DNA of 64,000 nt from positions 624,923 through 688,922 of the forward strand of contig NW_002060965.1 in the NCBI RefSeq assembly GCF_000150275.1, in the 5' to 3' direction. Origin of the DNA: Trichoplax adhaerens (Eukaryota; Placozoa; Uniplacotomia; Trichoplacea; Trichoplacidae). The notes under the pieces are model-generated. The model had not been told where the DNA came from and ran no database searches. It was given only the letters and a program-made list of their open reading frames with translations. Below are positions 1-11,428 of this stretch, one piece after another. The first letter of the stretch is position 1, and each line of letters begins with the position of its first letter. The translations under genes were made by a program, and so were the position numbers.

Positions 1-2262
1 TAGCACCTTTGGCCATAGAATTACCGCAATCTGTATATCAAATAACGGAAAGCAAGTTGCAATAGGTTTTAGTGAAGCTGGTGGAGTACAGGTAAGAGGA
101 GATGTGAACCATTTTTAACTAAGAATTTTATACTTATACAGGTAAAATTGCCTATCTGCAGTCCTTTACTTAGCAAATTCATAACGTCTATTATAGATAA
201 ATATCTTAGCATTTTATTACTCTCTAGTTATTATCCGCCAACGACATCAAGAATTGCCTATGGCATGTTAAAGGAAACTTGTGCGAGATGACGTGTATTA
301 CGTTAATCAAATTTAGCAGCAATGATAACAATTTGATTGTTAAAGATGGCAACCGGCAATTATTTGTAAGTTGTATCATTTATCTTAGTTCTATGGATTG
401 AACAGATTAGTTAGAAAGTCAACTTAAAACATCAAATTAATTTTGAAATGGGTTAGGTCTTAAGCTCGACCGGAGCTGTACTCTTTAAGAGTGGTAAAAA
501 TCATGGCGATATCACCGGTTGTGCAATATTTCCAACTGGCCAAAGAGTTCTTGGTTGCTATGACGAAAGTTTTAAAGTACGTTATCCTGTCATTCTATTT
601 ATTTTCTTCTTTAATTTTGCTGGAAAATAAGATTTTATAAAATGCCTTTCCTTCTAAACTAATTCGTAATATTTAATTGTTCTTAAATGAATTATTCTAG
701 ATTTGGCATTGCTATGACGTAAGCCAAGTTGTCACTGTTAGAGCGCATAACGATATTATTGCGCATTTCGATATCTCTTATGACGAAAATATGCTAGCAA
801 CTCTCTCCTTTGACAAGATAGTCAAGGTGAGTCGTCAAGTCTGCTAATATTCAAGCTAAATCATAAAACTGTAAAGTTTTTGCTAAAATATTGCAATATA
901 TCTACAGCACATTATATAGAAGAGTTCCAAGTTCAATCAAAACGCATGCAAATTATAATACTTTCTGCTAATTAAAAGTTTGCCAGTATAACTCCTACTG
1001 GACGATACTATATCTGCAAGATCAAGGATCAGAGCATAGAATTACATAGATTTTCACTGAAAGTATACAGAATTAACAAGTCTTATATAAAATATAAAAT
1101 ATTTAAGCTAAATCATAGGATGTTAAAGTTCATATTTAAACATGAATACTGTACCGGTACCAAAGGATTCTATTATCGCACTCTGAATCCACTGTATATA
1201 AGAGAGCTGAGTTAAAATGTTCATAAAAGCTTTTAGCCTTTATTAAATAAAAATATATTAAAAAAAATTATGCTATAACCTATCACATAGAGAAACTCAG
1301 TGCTGAAATATATCTAACACATAGTACCTGCTTAATGCTGTACAGTAATTATATGATTGAAACTTATCATTTTACGGCATATTGCTCATAGATTTGGGAT
1401 TGCACCACTGGTTCACAATTGGCTTCCTTAGATCATTACTCTAGCGTTAATACTTGCAAATTTTCAATCAACTGCCAATTTTTGGCCACTTGCTGTGTTG
1501 ATGGTTCAGTTAAGGTAACGATGACCTATAAATAAGTACGTTAATGTTCATACGATATTATTATTTATCCTAATTTTGAGTATGCAGAAACTTTAAAGGT
1601 ATAACTTTATTCCAATACTTAGATTAGCTGCCTATACTGTATTGTGTGATTTGTCATTTTATGAATGTAAAGTAAAAGTTGACTGATTTTCATATCCTTT
1701 CTGTTTCGGATACAAATTAATAATACGAAAAGTAGAACTGTTATTAAAAATAATTCATATAGAGGAAATTTTAAGAGTTGAATGTTTTTAATGTTACGAT
1801 GATAGCTTAACAGAACATTTAGCCATCAAATTGATGTAAGGTTGAAACTTTAAAATTGAAAAGGTCTTTCTTCTCAATTAGATGTGGAATGTTCGGTCTG
1901 GAAGATTGCGATACCGATTTCGCGGCCATACGACCCAAGTTTTAAATTGTTATTTCATGCAAGACGATAGAATTCTCTTAACTGTAGGTGATAGTTTAGC
2001 TTGGTGGCAAATTGAAGATGAAGAATTAATCCAACGCTTCCCATTATATGGTAATGCATCGATGGCTTATTACGCTGATGATATGAAATCATTAGCTACA
2101 ACAGATGATAAAGGGTATTTTTATTTTCTATCTCAAATTGTACCTAAAAATGAAGCGCCACGACGGCTATCCTTCGATCGACGATTGTCATTCGACCGTC
2201 GAATATCATTTGACAGACGAATATCGTTTGATAAAAAAAAGGAATCATGTATAATTTGTTAG
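1..2262 (+). CDS. WD40-repeat protein with C-terminal RRxS repeats and CaaX-like end (5' partial)
   Basis: Six exons can be read: <1-91, 252-365, 457-576, 701-826, 1392-1514 and 1882-2262, all joined in phase 0. Each internal exon encodes about 38-42 residues, which is roughly one WD40 blade, and strand starts such as IWHCYD, IWDCTTG and MWNVRSG fall at exon starts. WD40 propellers act as protein-interaction platforms; the partner is unknown. The tail is unusual: four copies of RRxSFD (2161-2232), then a lysine-rich stretch and CIIC at the stop, a possible prenylation (CaaX) signal. Beginning upstream of the window, the gene could be the C-terminal part of a larger protein, for example of the NACHT/NB-ARC-WD40 type, but that is not shown. 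A polyadenylation-like AATAAA lies at 2355-2360. I do not recognise a specific orthologue. The second exon's 5' boundary is the least certain. Confidence 0.75.
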
Positions 2263-2989
2263 ATTCTATATGTAAGACGTTAAGTGGCTGTCTTTTTTCG
2301 GATACTGTTCATATTTATAACTGTTACAACAGGTTTTATCCATGATAGTGATCAAATAAAAGCGGAAACATATTTTGGCTAGGTTAAAAGACTTTTATCG
2401 GTGTTATTAGAAACTTATTAATGTTAAGCACCGGTAACGTATAATCTATGTATATATTTTATATACTAATATATCCACAAAATTGATTGCATTTGAGAAT
2501 ATAAGGCTGAAATATCAATTTATAGTATTCGCGGGAAAAAATCTGGGATGTGTTAAAGTATATAATAGTCAATAATACATAGAGTTGTATACATGGAATT
2601 TCATTAATGATATTCAAGAAATTGATATGGTATCAATGTGTAAAAGCACAATAGATGTGTGATAATACTAAATGATTATAGAGATCGAGTGAAAGACTTC
2701 TAAAGATATTTAAAAATGTTTTTATCATGACTTTTAATTTTTTTAAAATCTTTCAAAAGAATGATACTCCTATATAACAGAAAATTAATAGGATATTTAA
2801 AGTGTCGGCAATTATAAACTTCATTTTGTTACAATTTCACAGTAAGCACAAACAACTTCAAGATTTTATATATTAAATGCTATTTTGATACTGCATAAAA
2901 AATAAAAATCAATTTAAGAATAACTGTGCATTAATTATCAAAGACACTGAGTCAAACATTGCATATGGGATATTTTAAAATATCATTCC
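2263..2989. other. Intergenic/3' region without a recognised gene
   Basis: This stretch lies between the WD40 stop codon and the truncated end of the downstream pseudogene. It is AT-rich with stops in all frames. Apart from the AATAAA shortly after the WD40 stop I see nothing in it. Confidence 0.6.
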
Positions 2990-5195
2990 ATTTGCCCAGA
3001 TCGTTCATGTAATATTATGATAGATGATTTTACCAACGTTACGAGGACCAATATAAATCCCTCGTATCAGATTATTAAGGCATTAGCCTTGATTTAATGC
3101 TCTGTCATACGCATTAAAGTAAATCTTTTGTTCTAAAGCTGTAAGATCATAAAATAGAATATAAAACATATTACATTATATGAGAAAACACTTGCTACAA
3201 TTTCAGGATTATAACGGTATAGCCATGCTGGTATCATTTCCTCAAAATAGTCTAACAACATTATACACAGCTCTTCTAGCCATCGATCGAATCTGTTGCC
3301 GCCTCTGGGCTCTCTTTAAATTGTTCTTTGCCAAAGTAGTAAGAGCATGGTTTTACTCAAGCCTGAAAGTCTAATATTGAATGATTTCTCATATGCTGAA
3401 ATAGCCTCATCATACATGCTTTGACTTTCATAGGCGAATCCTATGTTGTAATATAAATATCCAAGATCGGGATGATTTGTACCAAGGACTGATAAATTAA
3501 TTCTAAGTGACTTGTCAAACATAGAATGAGCCTCATAATGCTTGATTTGTTTCCGTAGAAAACTCTTAGGTTGTGATATAAATCCGTAGCATTGGGATGA
3601 TCTTCACTGAAGACTGAAAATCAAATATTAAGTGACTTGTAATATATAGAAAGAGCTTCAATATACTTTCTTTTCTTAATATTAGCATCTCATATGCTTT
3701 CATATGACTGAGCAACATCGGAATGATTTTGACCAAGAACTGACGATCGAATATTAAGTAATTCATACATAGAAAGAGCCCCGTCATACTTGCTTTAATT
3801 TTTATAGAAACTCCCATGTTTTTATATGAATTTGCAACATCAGAATGATTTTGACTAAAGACTGATAATCGAATACTAAGTGATTTATCACACAAAGAAA
3901 GGGCCTCATTGTACTGAGTTGATTCCTGTAGATAAATCCTATGTTTTCATACGAATCTGTAACATCGAAATGGTTTTGACCAGAGTGATAACTAATCGAA
4001 CATTAAGTGATTTATCATACATAGAAAAAGTCTTGTTATACTTGCCTTAAATTTTATAGATAATTGCCGTGTTATTGTATGAATCTGTAACATCGGGATG
4101 ATTTTGACTAAGAACTAGTAATCGAATATTAAATGATTTATCATACATAGAAAGAACCTTATCGTACTTGCCTTTGTCTCTGTAGACAATTCTATGTTGG
4201 TATATGAATCTGCAGCATCAGAATGGTTTTGACCAAAGACTGATAATTAATCGAATATTAAGTGATTTATCATACATAGAAAGAGCCTTGTCATACTTGC
4301 TTTGATAATGGAAGACAATTCCCATATTGCGATATAATTTGGCAACGTTGGGATGATTTTGACCAAAGACTGATAATCGAATATTAAGGGATTCATCATA
4401 CGTAGAAAGAGCCTCGGCATACTTGCCCTGATTTTTATAGACAGATCCAATGTTATCATAAGAACATTCACATCGGAATGATTTTGATCAAAGACTAATA
4501 ATCGAATATTAAGTGACTTATCACAGAAAGAACCTCGTCGTACTTGCCTTAATTTTTAAGGATAAATCATATGTAGTTATACGAATCTGTAACATCGGGA
4601 TAATTTTGACCAAAGACTGATAAAGATCAAATATTAAGTGACTTATCGTACATAGAAAGAGACTCGTCAAATTTGTTTTAATAATGAAAGATAATTCCCA
4701 TATTGTTATATAATTTAGTAACATCGGAATAGTTTTGACCAAGGGCTGATAATCGAATGTCAAGTGATTTATCATACATAGAAAGAGTTTCTTCATACTT
4801 ACTATAGTACGTAAGAGCGCTCCATTTCATGATATGAATTAGCAATATGCAAATCATCGTCATCTAAACATTTTAGTTTTATTTCTAGTGATTTTTACTA
4901 TCTTCTAATGCTCTATTCCAATCGTTTTGGGATATTTAATCTGCCTCTGTCAGTATAAGCATTCAGTCTTTTTGACTTCATCTTACAGTTTATTAGCCGG
5001 GTGTCGCCCCTTCGCAAGCCATTCATTGGCTTTCAAGATTTTATATTGCAACCTGTAAGTATTATAAATTTCAAGAGAAATATCGCACCGAAGTCCATCA
5101 AAATCAGTAGAAGTATAGATATTGATTCAATTTCATCTATAGTTTGAGTAAAATAAGTCAACTTTCCCTAAATTGTATGCGGTCCGGTATTACTG
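2990..5195 (-). pseudogene. Decayed, TPR-expanded partial copy of the TPR-Roc gene
   Basis: The minus strand carries a broken relative of the intact gene at 6811-11428. From its 5' side (about 5190) it matches the N-terminal helical region, then about 12 TPR units of ~126 bp (about 3370-4790), then the segment before the first intron, an intron remnant, and the start of the GTPase exon down to the P-loop (GPRNVGK, near 3040). It stops there: the rest of Roc, COR and the Death domain are absent. The frame is broken repeatedly; the unit near 4245 carries a small insertion, an in-frame stop follows the ALNQG segment near 3090, and one extra base shifts frame at the P-loop lysine. Small open stretches remain (3316-3522, 3566-3895, 4247-4471, 4521-4863). 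Retention of the intron position argues for DNA-level duplication. The intact paralogue has only about 6 TPRs. Confidence 0.85.
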
Positions 5196-6810
5196 ACCCT
5201 GTTTGAATGATGATCTATCTGTCAAGGATAGTAGGGATAGTAGATATAGTGGGCGGATTAATAAAGTGGAATTATATCAAACTAACATAGAAAATGCAGG
5301 TTCATGAAACTCAACTGCCAAATCAAATTATTTAAAGCTTAGGCGAGTTAATATGCACTATCGTAGATAATAACACAAAAGAAGACCAGAAATGATATGT
5401 GATGTATGGTAAATTAATACAATGTACAATCAAATATCTATAACTCAATAATGAAACATAATATGAGGATTGTGGTATGATGTAAGATGGCTTACATTAA
5501 TATCGATTAGATATTTTCAATTTATAATCGAACCTAGATAGGACTAGTGAGTGTTATGACGGTTATGTAGTTTTGATAGCTTACCAGTCGCGGTTCGATC
5601 ATGAACAAGTTACTTAAATTTAGCTATAATATTATAATAGATTTTCACGCCATTGGACCATGTGTGTCGTCCACGTTACCATCACACCAGTGGATCGAAA
5701 TTGCAGTTAATGGGTAAACGAATACCGTGCAAAGAATAATTAATTTACATGCACTCCGTTTTTATAAATATCAATTTAACTACCGATGTACGGTAAAAAT
5801 GGAGGTAATTTTATAAAATTGATGATGCTATCCAACCTGGCATGCTTAAATCATCTAAATCGTTTATATTTAATGCATTTAAAATCATTTGATTCAGATA
5901 TATATTAGCTATATCATCAATCAACATATGCGTATAAATACCTTATAAGTGACACGTTAAAGAGTTAACAGCTATACTAGCAGAGTAAGACATCATATAA
6001 GATATTATATCAATATGTACTGTAGATAATTAGCTCATTTAGCAGAATTACAGTATAATCATGAACGAAGTTTTAGGCCAAGATCATGACTTAGCTTGTA
6101 ATTTTAGAGATGTGGGTTGCCAAATAATGAATTGCAATTTACTGTACGTTCTCACTATTTTTATATGCATTATGTGCGTATACAACAAGAATTCGTACAG
6201 TCACAGCGGATATACTATAAATAAATATAGTAAATGTATGTGTAGTCTATTCAGATAATTTGGTAGTATCTACCGGGCCAAAATAAATAATTATAAGCAT
6301 TTATATATATAGCTTTATTCTATATTAAATGCTGCTAGATTTATCAATGTATTAAATAATTAATACAAGTGTAAGCGCATCTGGATAGTAAAATTGAGAA
6401 ATATTTGAAGATCCAAAAGAACTGAGCGGCCTTTAGTAATGATTCATAAGCTATTTAGTAGGCTTCCAGCTAATAATTTAAATAAGATGATATAAATCAT
6501 ATTTTGTATCAAAACATTGTAATTTCACTTTTTCAAAATCACACGGGAAAAAATTAAATGAAGATTGGCTTTGTTATAATAAGCATATTGCGTATAACAT
6601 TATCGTGACAGTTAAGTTACTGAGTTAAAATAATAACGTATCTAACTGATTTAACTACCAGTGACTGCAAAAACTTGATCTGTTTCAACTAAAGTACAGA
6701 AAGAATTTAAAATAAATTTCAACTGTAGGATTTGACTGTACTATTAGATAAGTCAATCCAAATATATTACAAATTGCAATCTGCAGCACAAAAAAAACTT
6801 TGAATACTGG
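5196..6810. other. Intergenic region between pseudogene and TPR-Roc gene
   Basis: AT-rich sequence with no convincing gene. The only coding-like trace is a short plus-strand stretch near 6061-6135, listed separately. The minus strand here is downstream of the Death-domain stop of the TPR-Roc gene. Confidence 0.55.
6061..6135 (+). pseudogene. Possible TPR-unit relic
   Basis: A short open stretch on the strand opposite to the TPR gene begins with residues resembling the loop and helix A of this family's TPR (EVLGQDHDLACNFRDVG against the family pattern VLGxNHPDVAxSYNNMG). The resemblance stops after about 20 residues and no neighbouring units are visible. It could be an inverted fragment of the TPR array or chance. 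Confidence 0.25.
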
Positions 6811-9800
6811 TTATTCACGCTGTAAGAGTTTCGTTCGCTTCTTCTCCAATATAATATCATTTCTGTTTATCATTTTTAAAGCAATCTGCAATTCATTAAG
6901 GCTCGCATTTGGCTGTTTCGTTTTGTACCACAAATTAAGTAATTGCTTCGCTTGGTTATATACGTGATCGCGATTTTGTTCCTTGATAACCTCAACATCA
7001 ATAGCTGGATCTAGCACCGTTGCTAATTTTATCCAATCTAAACCAATAGAGCTTGCAATAGAATGAAAATAATTTCTAGGATCTGCTAAATATGAGTGTG
7101 TATATACATCACAGTTAGTCTTTAAATTTTTAAATGGCGAATAAGCTATGATATAAATCCACAATAGTTTACTGTTAACTAGCTCAAACGTTTCAATCGT
7201 GATTGGAATGATTTGTATCATTATTTATATAATCACAATATGAATAAGATAGACGATAGCTCGTATGCTCATTAGAGTATGTTTATTTAAATTACTTCAC
7301 AGCTATTGATTATATTTAGTATTCAAACTTCTTAAAAGAAGCAGTATAGAAACTGGTTTTACCTTTATCATTCGCGTCTATCCATCGCTCTATGGGATTG
7401 TAAGGAAATTTTAGATTAGTAATCGTAAGAATTTTTATCGAAACGGAGCAGCAACGCTACATACTGAATTCACGTATACAGTATATAAATACTCTGTAAA
7501 TTTACAGTCGTATTTATATATGAGTTTTTATTTAAATAGATTATACAGGTTCCTTTTATTACTTGCTTTTTATGTGTTCTAATGTTATACCATTATTCAT
7601 ACTAGCATACGTGAAAGATAGTGTAAAGCTATGGAGTTAACGTATTCTACTCTTGTGTTGCTCATATTCTCATATAGTAACATTTTACTTGCTTATTTTA
7701 GTTCTTGCTATGCAATTACTATTGATAAAATCATAGTTATCGTAACAGTAGTTTAAAGATTTTATATAAGGAAACCCGAGACGCAAAGATTATTTGCTGG
7801 TTACTGTTATTATCAAAAGATGTCGAAGTTACGCGAATCATCATGATTATCTATAGAAATAATGATACAGATAGATCTTAAATACTTACCCATCCATAAC
7901 TTTTCGTCATAAACCATCCAATCGCCAAGAGATTGACTTGCAAATCGCATTCTACAATGTTGACACTGAATCCAATTTATATCTCCCGCCTTATATTTAT
8001 CGACAATACTCGTTTGCTTGCAACATTCACTGCATTTAATGTAAAATCGACAACTAGCTCCTCGAAATCTTATCATTCTTTTATCCACTATCGACATCAA
8101 TCTATTTTTAACAACATCTTGAGGCCGGTTATGATATATAGAATTCTTAACTTTATCTATAACTGGCTTGGCAATAATTGATCTATTTATTTTCTGAAAG
8201 CAATATTGTAATCCTATATAAGATTCCTCTTTCTTGACAATGAGATAATGATCATCATCTGCTAGATAATATTTAGCACATTGATAATATAGTTCTACAT
8301 CGGTATTATTCCATTGTTTTAAGCATGATGAAAGTAGACAGTAATAAATTCCATCTGGGATATAAGGAATATCTTGACTGTCGTATCCGATATAAAGCCA
8401 ATCTGATACATGATATTTTGATAAATCAAATGGCTTAGCATCATCTCTCAATAAATATGGAACAAAATATTCATATTCTACTGCACTACATGTATTGCCT
8501 TCTTCATGTCTAATGGCACATATAATATCATACGCCTCCATTAGATTCAATATTGTCTTTTTACTATTTTCATCCAAATTAAATTTATCGATAGCATAAT
8601 CGATGTAATTTCTTGATAATCTTCCTGTTTCACTGGCTTTTTGGTATTCATATCTCACTTGTAGACTACCATCTAGATGATCTTTTAGTTGAATGATTGC
8701 ACGAAATATATTTAATAACCAATCGACATTAGTTATAACAATTCCTGAATCGCCTACTTTATGGCAAAATATAACTTCTCCTAAATCATGTAAGTACATT
8801 AGCATATCTCTTAATTCATCATCACTTTTGTACAATCCATACTCTTGAGCTAAGTATTTTATTTCTTGCACTGTCATGATATTATTCACTTGAGTAGTTC
8901 TTATTAGATTAATAGTACGAGATATCGATTGATTGTTATGCTTATGTAGAGATGCGCTTAATATTGTAGCCATAATGTACCATCGAATAGGAACAGGATT
9001 ACGAATAAATGGTAACGATTGTACAAACGTTTTAATAACGTAATGTAAATGAAGACAATATTGCTGACGTTGCTCCACTGTCGATGGTCTATTATCATCA
9101 GGGTCGCAATTAAAAATAATACCAGAAGAGTAGATATGACTCTTATAAGACGGTATAGAAGATATCAGCTCTCTAACAAATTGTTTAAATCGACGATGTC
9201 GTTCTTCTTCATGTTTAATGCAATCGCTATGGGAAGCTACTAGAATAATTATAGGTAATGAGTATTGTGCATGGTCATCGTTGACGTTAACGTCAATTTT
9301 ACTTTGATTACTGTGGCCTCCTATAATTGATGTTAACCATTCTTGCATAGCCTTTAAATATGTCATTTTAAGTACTTGTCCATCTCTTGTTAGCACATTA
9401 GCGTTAATATCTTGATTAATGTTAAATGTGAGAATATATATACTATTAGCAGACATGAATGGATGATGTGTAACATGATAGATTGCGTGACCTCCGAAAT
9501 CCCATATTTTAATATATTGGTTATTATCACGATTATTTTTGTTTTGGTTTATGATTGATGAACAATAATGCTCATGTAAGCTAGTTACAGGCTGAGATTG
9601 AGTTTGAACCGTTTTTGACGATATAAGAGCTCCTACATCATCGATAATACCTATAGGAGAATGTGGTTTATCTTCGAATTGATTTTCCTCAGATAGATCA
9701 TCCATGCTAATTTGTTGATCTATGATACTGGTATCCGTTGTTTGCTGACTGATATTTTGCTGATTCTCTGCTGTTACTTCGGCTAATTGTTCTATGACTG

Positions 9801-11428
9801 TTGTCACTGTATCATGTAATATCTGATTGAAATCACAAATTTCCAAATTATGAATATTATAAGATTCAGTCTCTACCATTTTATGAGAGTCTTCAGCAAC
9901 TCGTGTTGGTGATTGATTGCTAATTAACACTTGTTGAGTAAATAATTTGATAATAGATGATTTACCAACATTACGAGGACCGACAAACATCCCACGAATC
10001 AAACTATTACGGCATTGACCTTGATCTAATGCTTTGATATATGCATTGTAATATTTCTTTTGTTGTAAAGCTATAAAATAACAAAATAAAATACTATATT
10101 TAATGAAGAATTACTTAATAAAGTCATACCAACCATAACAATTCGATTAAAGATTTACCTTTGTCTTGAGCTTGTTGATTACTGTTGCCATGTGGGTTGT
10201 TATTGCTGATGTTATTATTTTCCGGTGGCGTAATCTTTATTATACCATTTCCCCAGAATAGCCTAACAAAGCCATCGAAAGCTCTTTTAGCTATTGATGT
10301 TGACGGCTGTAGGTTGGATTGCTGCCATCGTATAATAGCTATGGTATCTCTCATCTTTTTAACACTGGAATGATTTTCACCTAAGACTGATAGTTTTATG
10401 TTTAGTGACTTCTCATACATAGAAAGAGCCTCACCATAATTGCGTTGATCAAAATAGACATTCCCCATATTGTTATAACATTCTGCAACATTGAGATGAT
10501 TGTCACCAAGGACTGACAATCGAATTTTAAGCGATTTATTATACATTGAAAGGGCCTGTTCAAGCTTACCCTGATTCCTATATACAATGCCCATGTTGTT
10601 ATAAGATTGTGCCACATGGGGATGATTGTGGTTAAGGGCTGACAATCGAATTTTAAGTGACTTTTCGTACATGGAAAGAGCCTCGTCATGCTTTCCTTGT
10701 TTCTCATAGACGACTCCCATGTTGTTATATGACTTCGAAATATCAGGATGGTTTTGGCCATGAACTGATATTCGAATTTTAAGGGACTTGCTATACATAG
10801 AAAGGGCTTCATCATATCGGCTTTGCTTCTCAAAGGTAACTCCGATATTGTTATACGATTTGGCAATATGAGGATGATTATGTCCAAGGACTGATAACCG
10901 AATTTTTAGAGACTCGTCATACATATCAAGAGCCTTATCATATTGACCTTTAAAATCATAAATTCGTCCAATTTCATGATAAGAATTGGCAATACGTAAG
11001 TCTAGCTTGCCTAAGTACTTTAATTTCATCTCCAAAGATTTCTTACTATCTTCTAATGCCCCATTTAAATCACGCTGTGATATCTTCAGCTGACCTTGTC
11101 GGTATAAAAATTCAGCCAGTCTGACTGGATCCTGCAGTTTATTAGCCAGATATTTTCCCTTAGCAATCAGCTCCCTGGCTTTAGTCCACTCGTATTGCAA
11201 TGTATAAATGTGACAAGTATTAAGATAAAGATCGCATAGGAATTGATCTATATCAGCGGAAGTATTGGGTATTGATTCAATTTCGTTAATAGCTTGCATG
11301 TAATAACTTTGTGCTTCTTTCAAATTGTAAGCTGTCAGGCATTTCTGACCTTGTGCACATAGAGATTGTATCTGATGAGGAATAGTACTCGCTCTATGAC
11401 AAAATTGATCGGCGGCCATATATTCCAA
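6811..11428 (-). CDS. TPR-Roc-COR-Death domain protein
   Basis: Three exons: 11428-10159, 10070-7890 and 7085-6811, giving about 1241 residues; all junctions keep frame with consensus GT/AG sites. Residues ~130-345 hold kinesin-light-chain-type TPRs of 42 residues (pattern SYNNMG...ALSMYxKSLKIRLSVLG). The second exon carries a Roc-type GTPase: P-loop GPRNVGKSS at ~454-462, switch-II-like DFGGH at ~614, and ILVASHSD at ~699-706 in the place of the (N/T)KxD base-recognition motif. A COR-like region follows, then a CxxC...CxxC cysteine cluster. The last exon is a Death domain (IGLDWIKLATVLD...QAKQLLNLWYKTK). Such proteins are candidates for signalling through Death-fold adaptors with GTPase control; the pathway here is unknown. 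About 150 residues rich in Q, T, S and D separate the P-loop from switch II, much longer than in a typical small GTPase. Its start is ATG 11428. The decayed copy at 2990-5195 is on the same strand. Confidence 0.85.

Noticed and set aside
7813..7889. C-terminal tail of the GTPase frame reading to a stop (GKYLRSICI...)
   Set aside because: A consensus GTAAGT donor at 7889 and an in-phase acceptor before the Death-domain exon make this intron read-through.
10402..10887. 161-codon minus-strand frame overlapping the TPR gene
   Set aside because: It is a shadow frame of the TPR repeat exon; the periodicity of the TPR units keeps it open.
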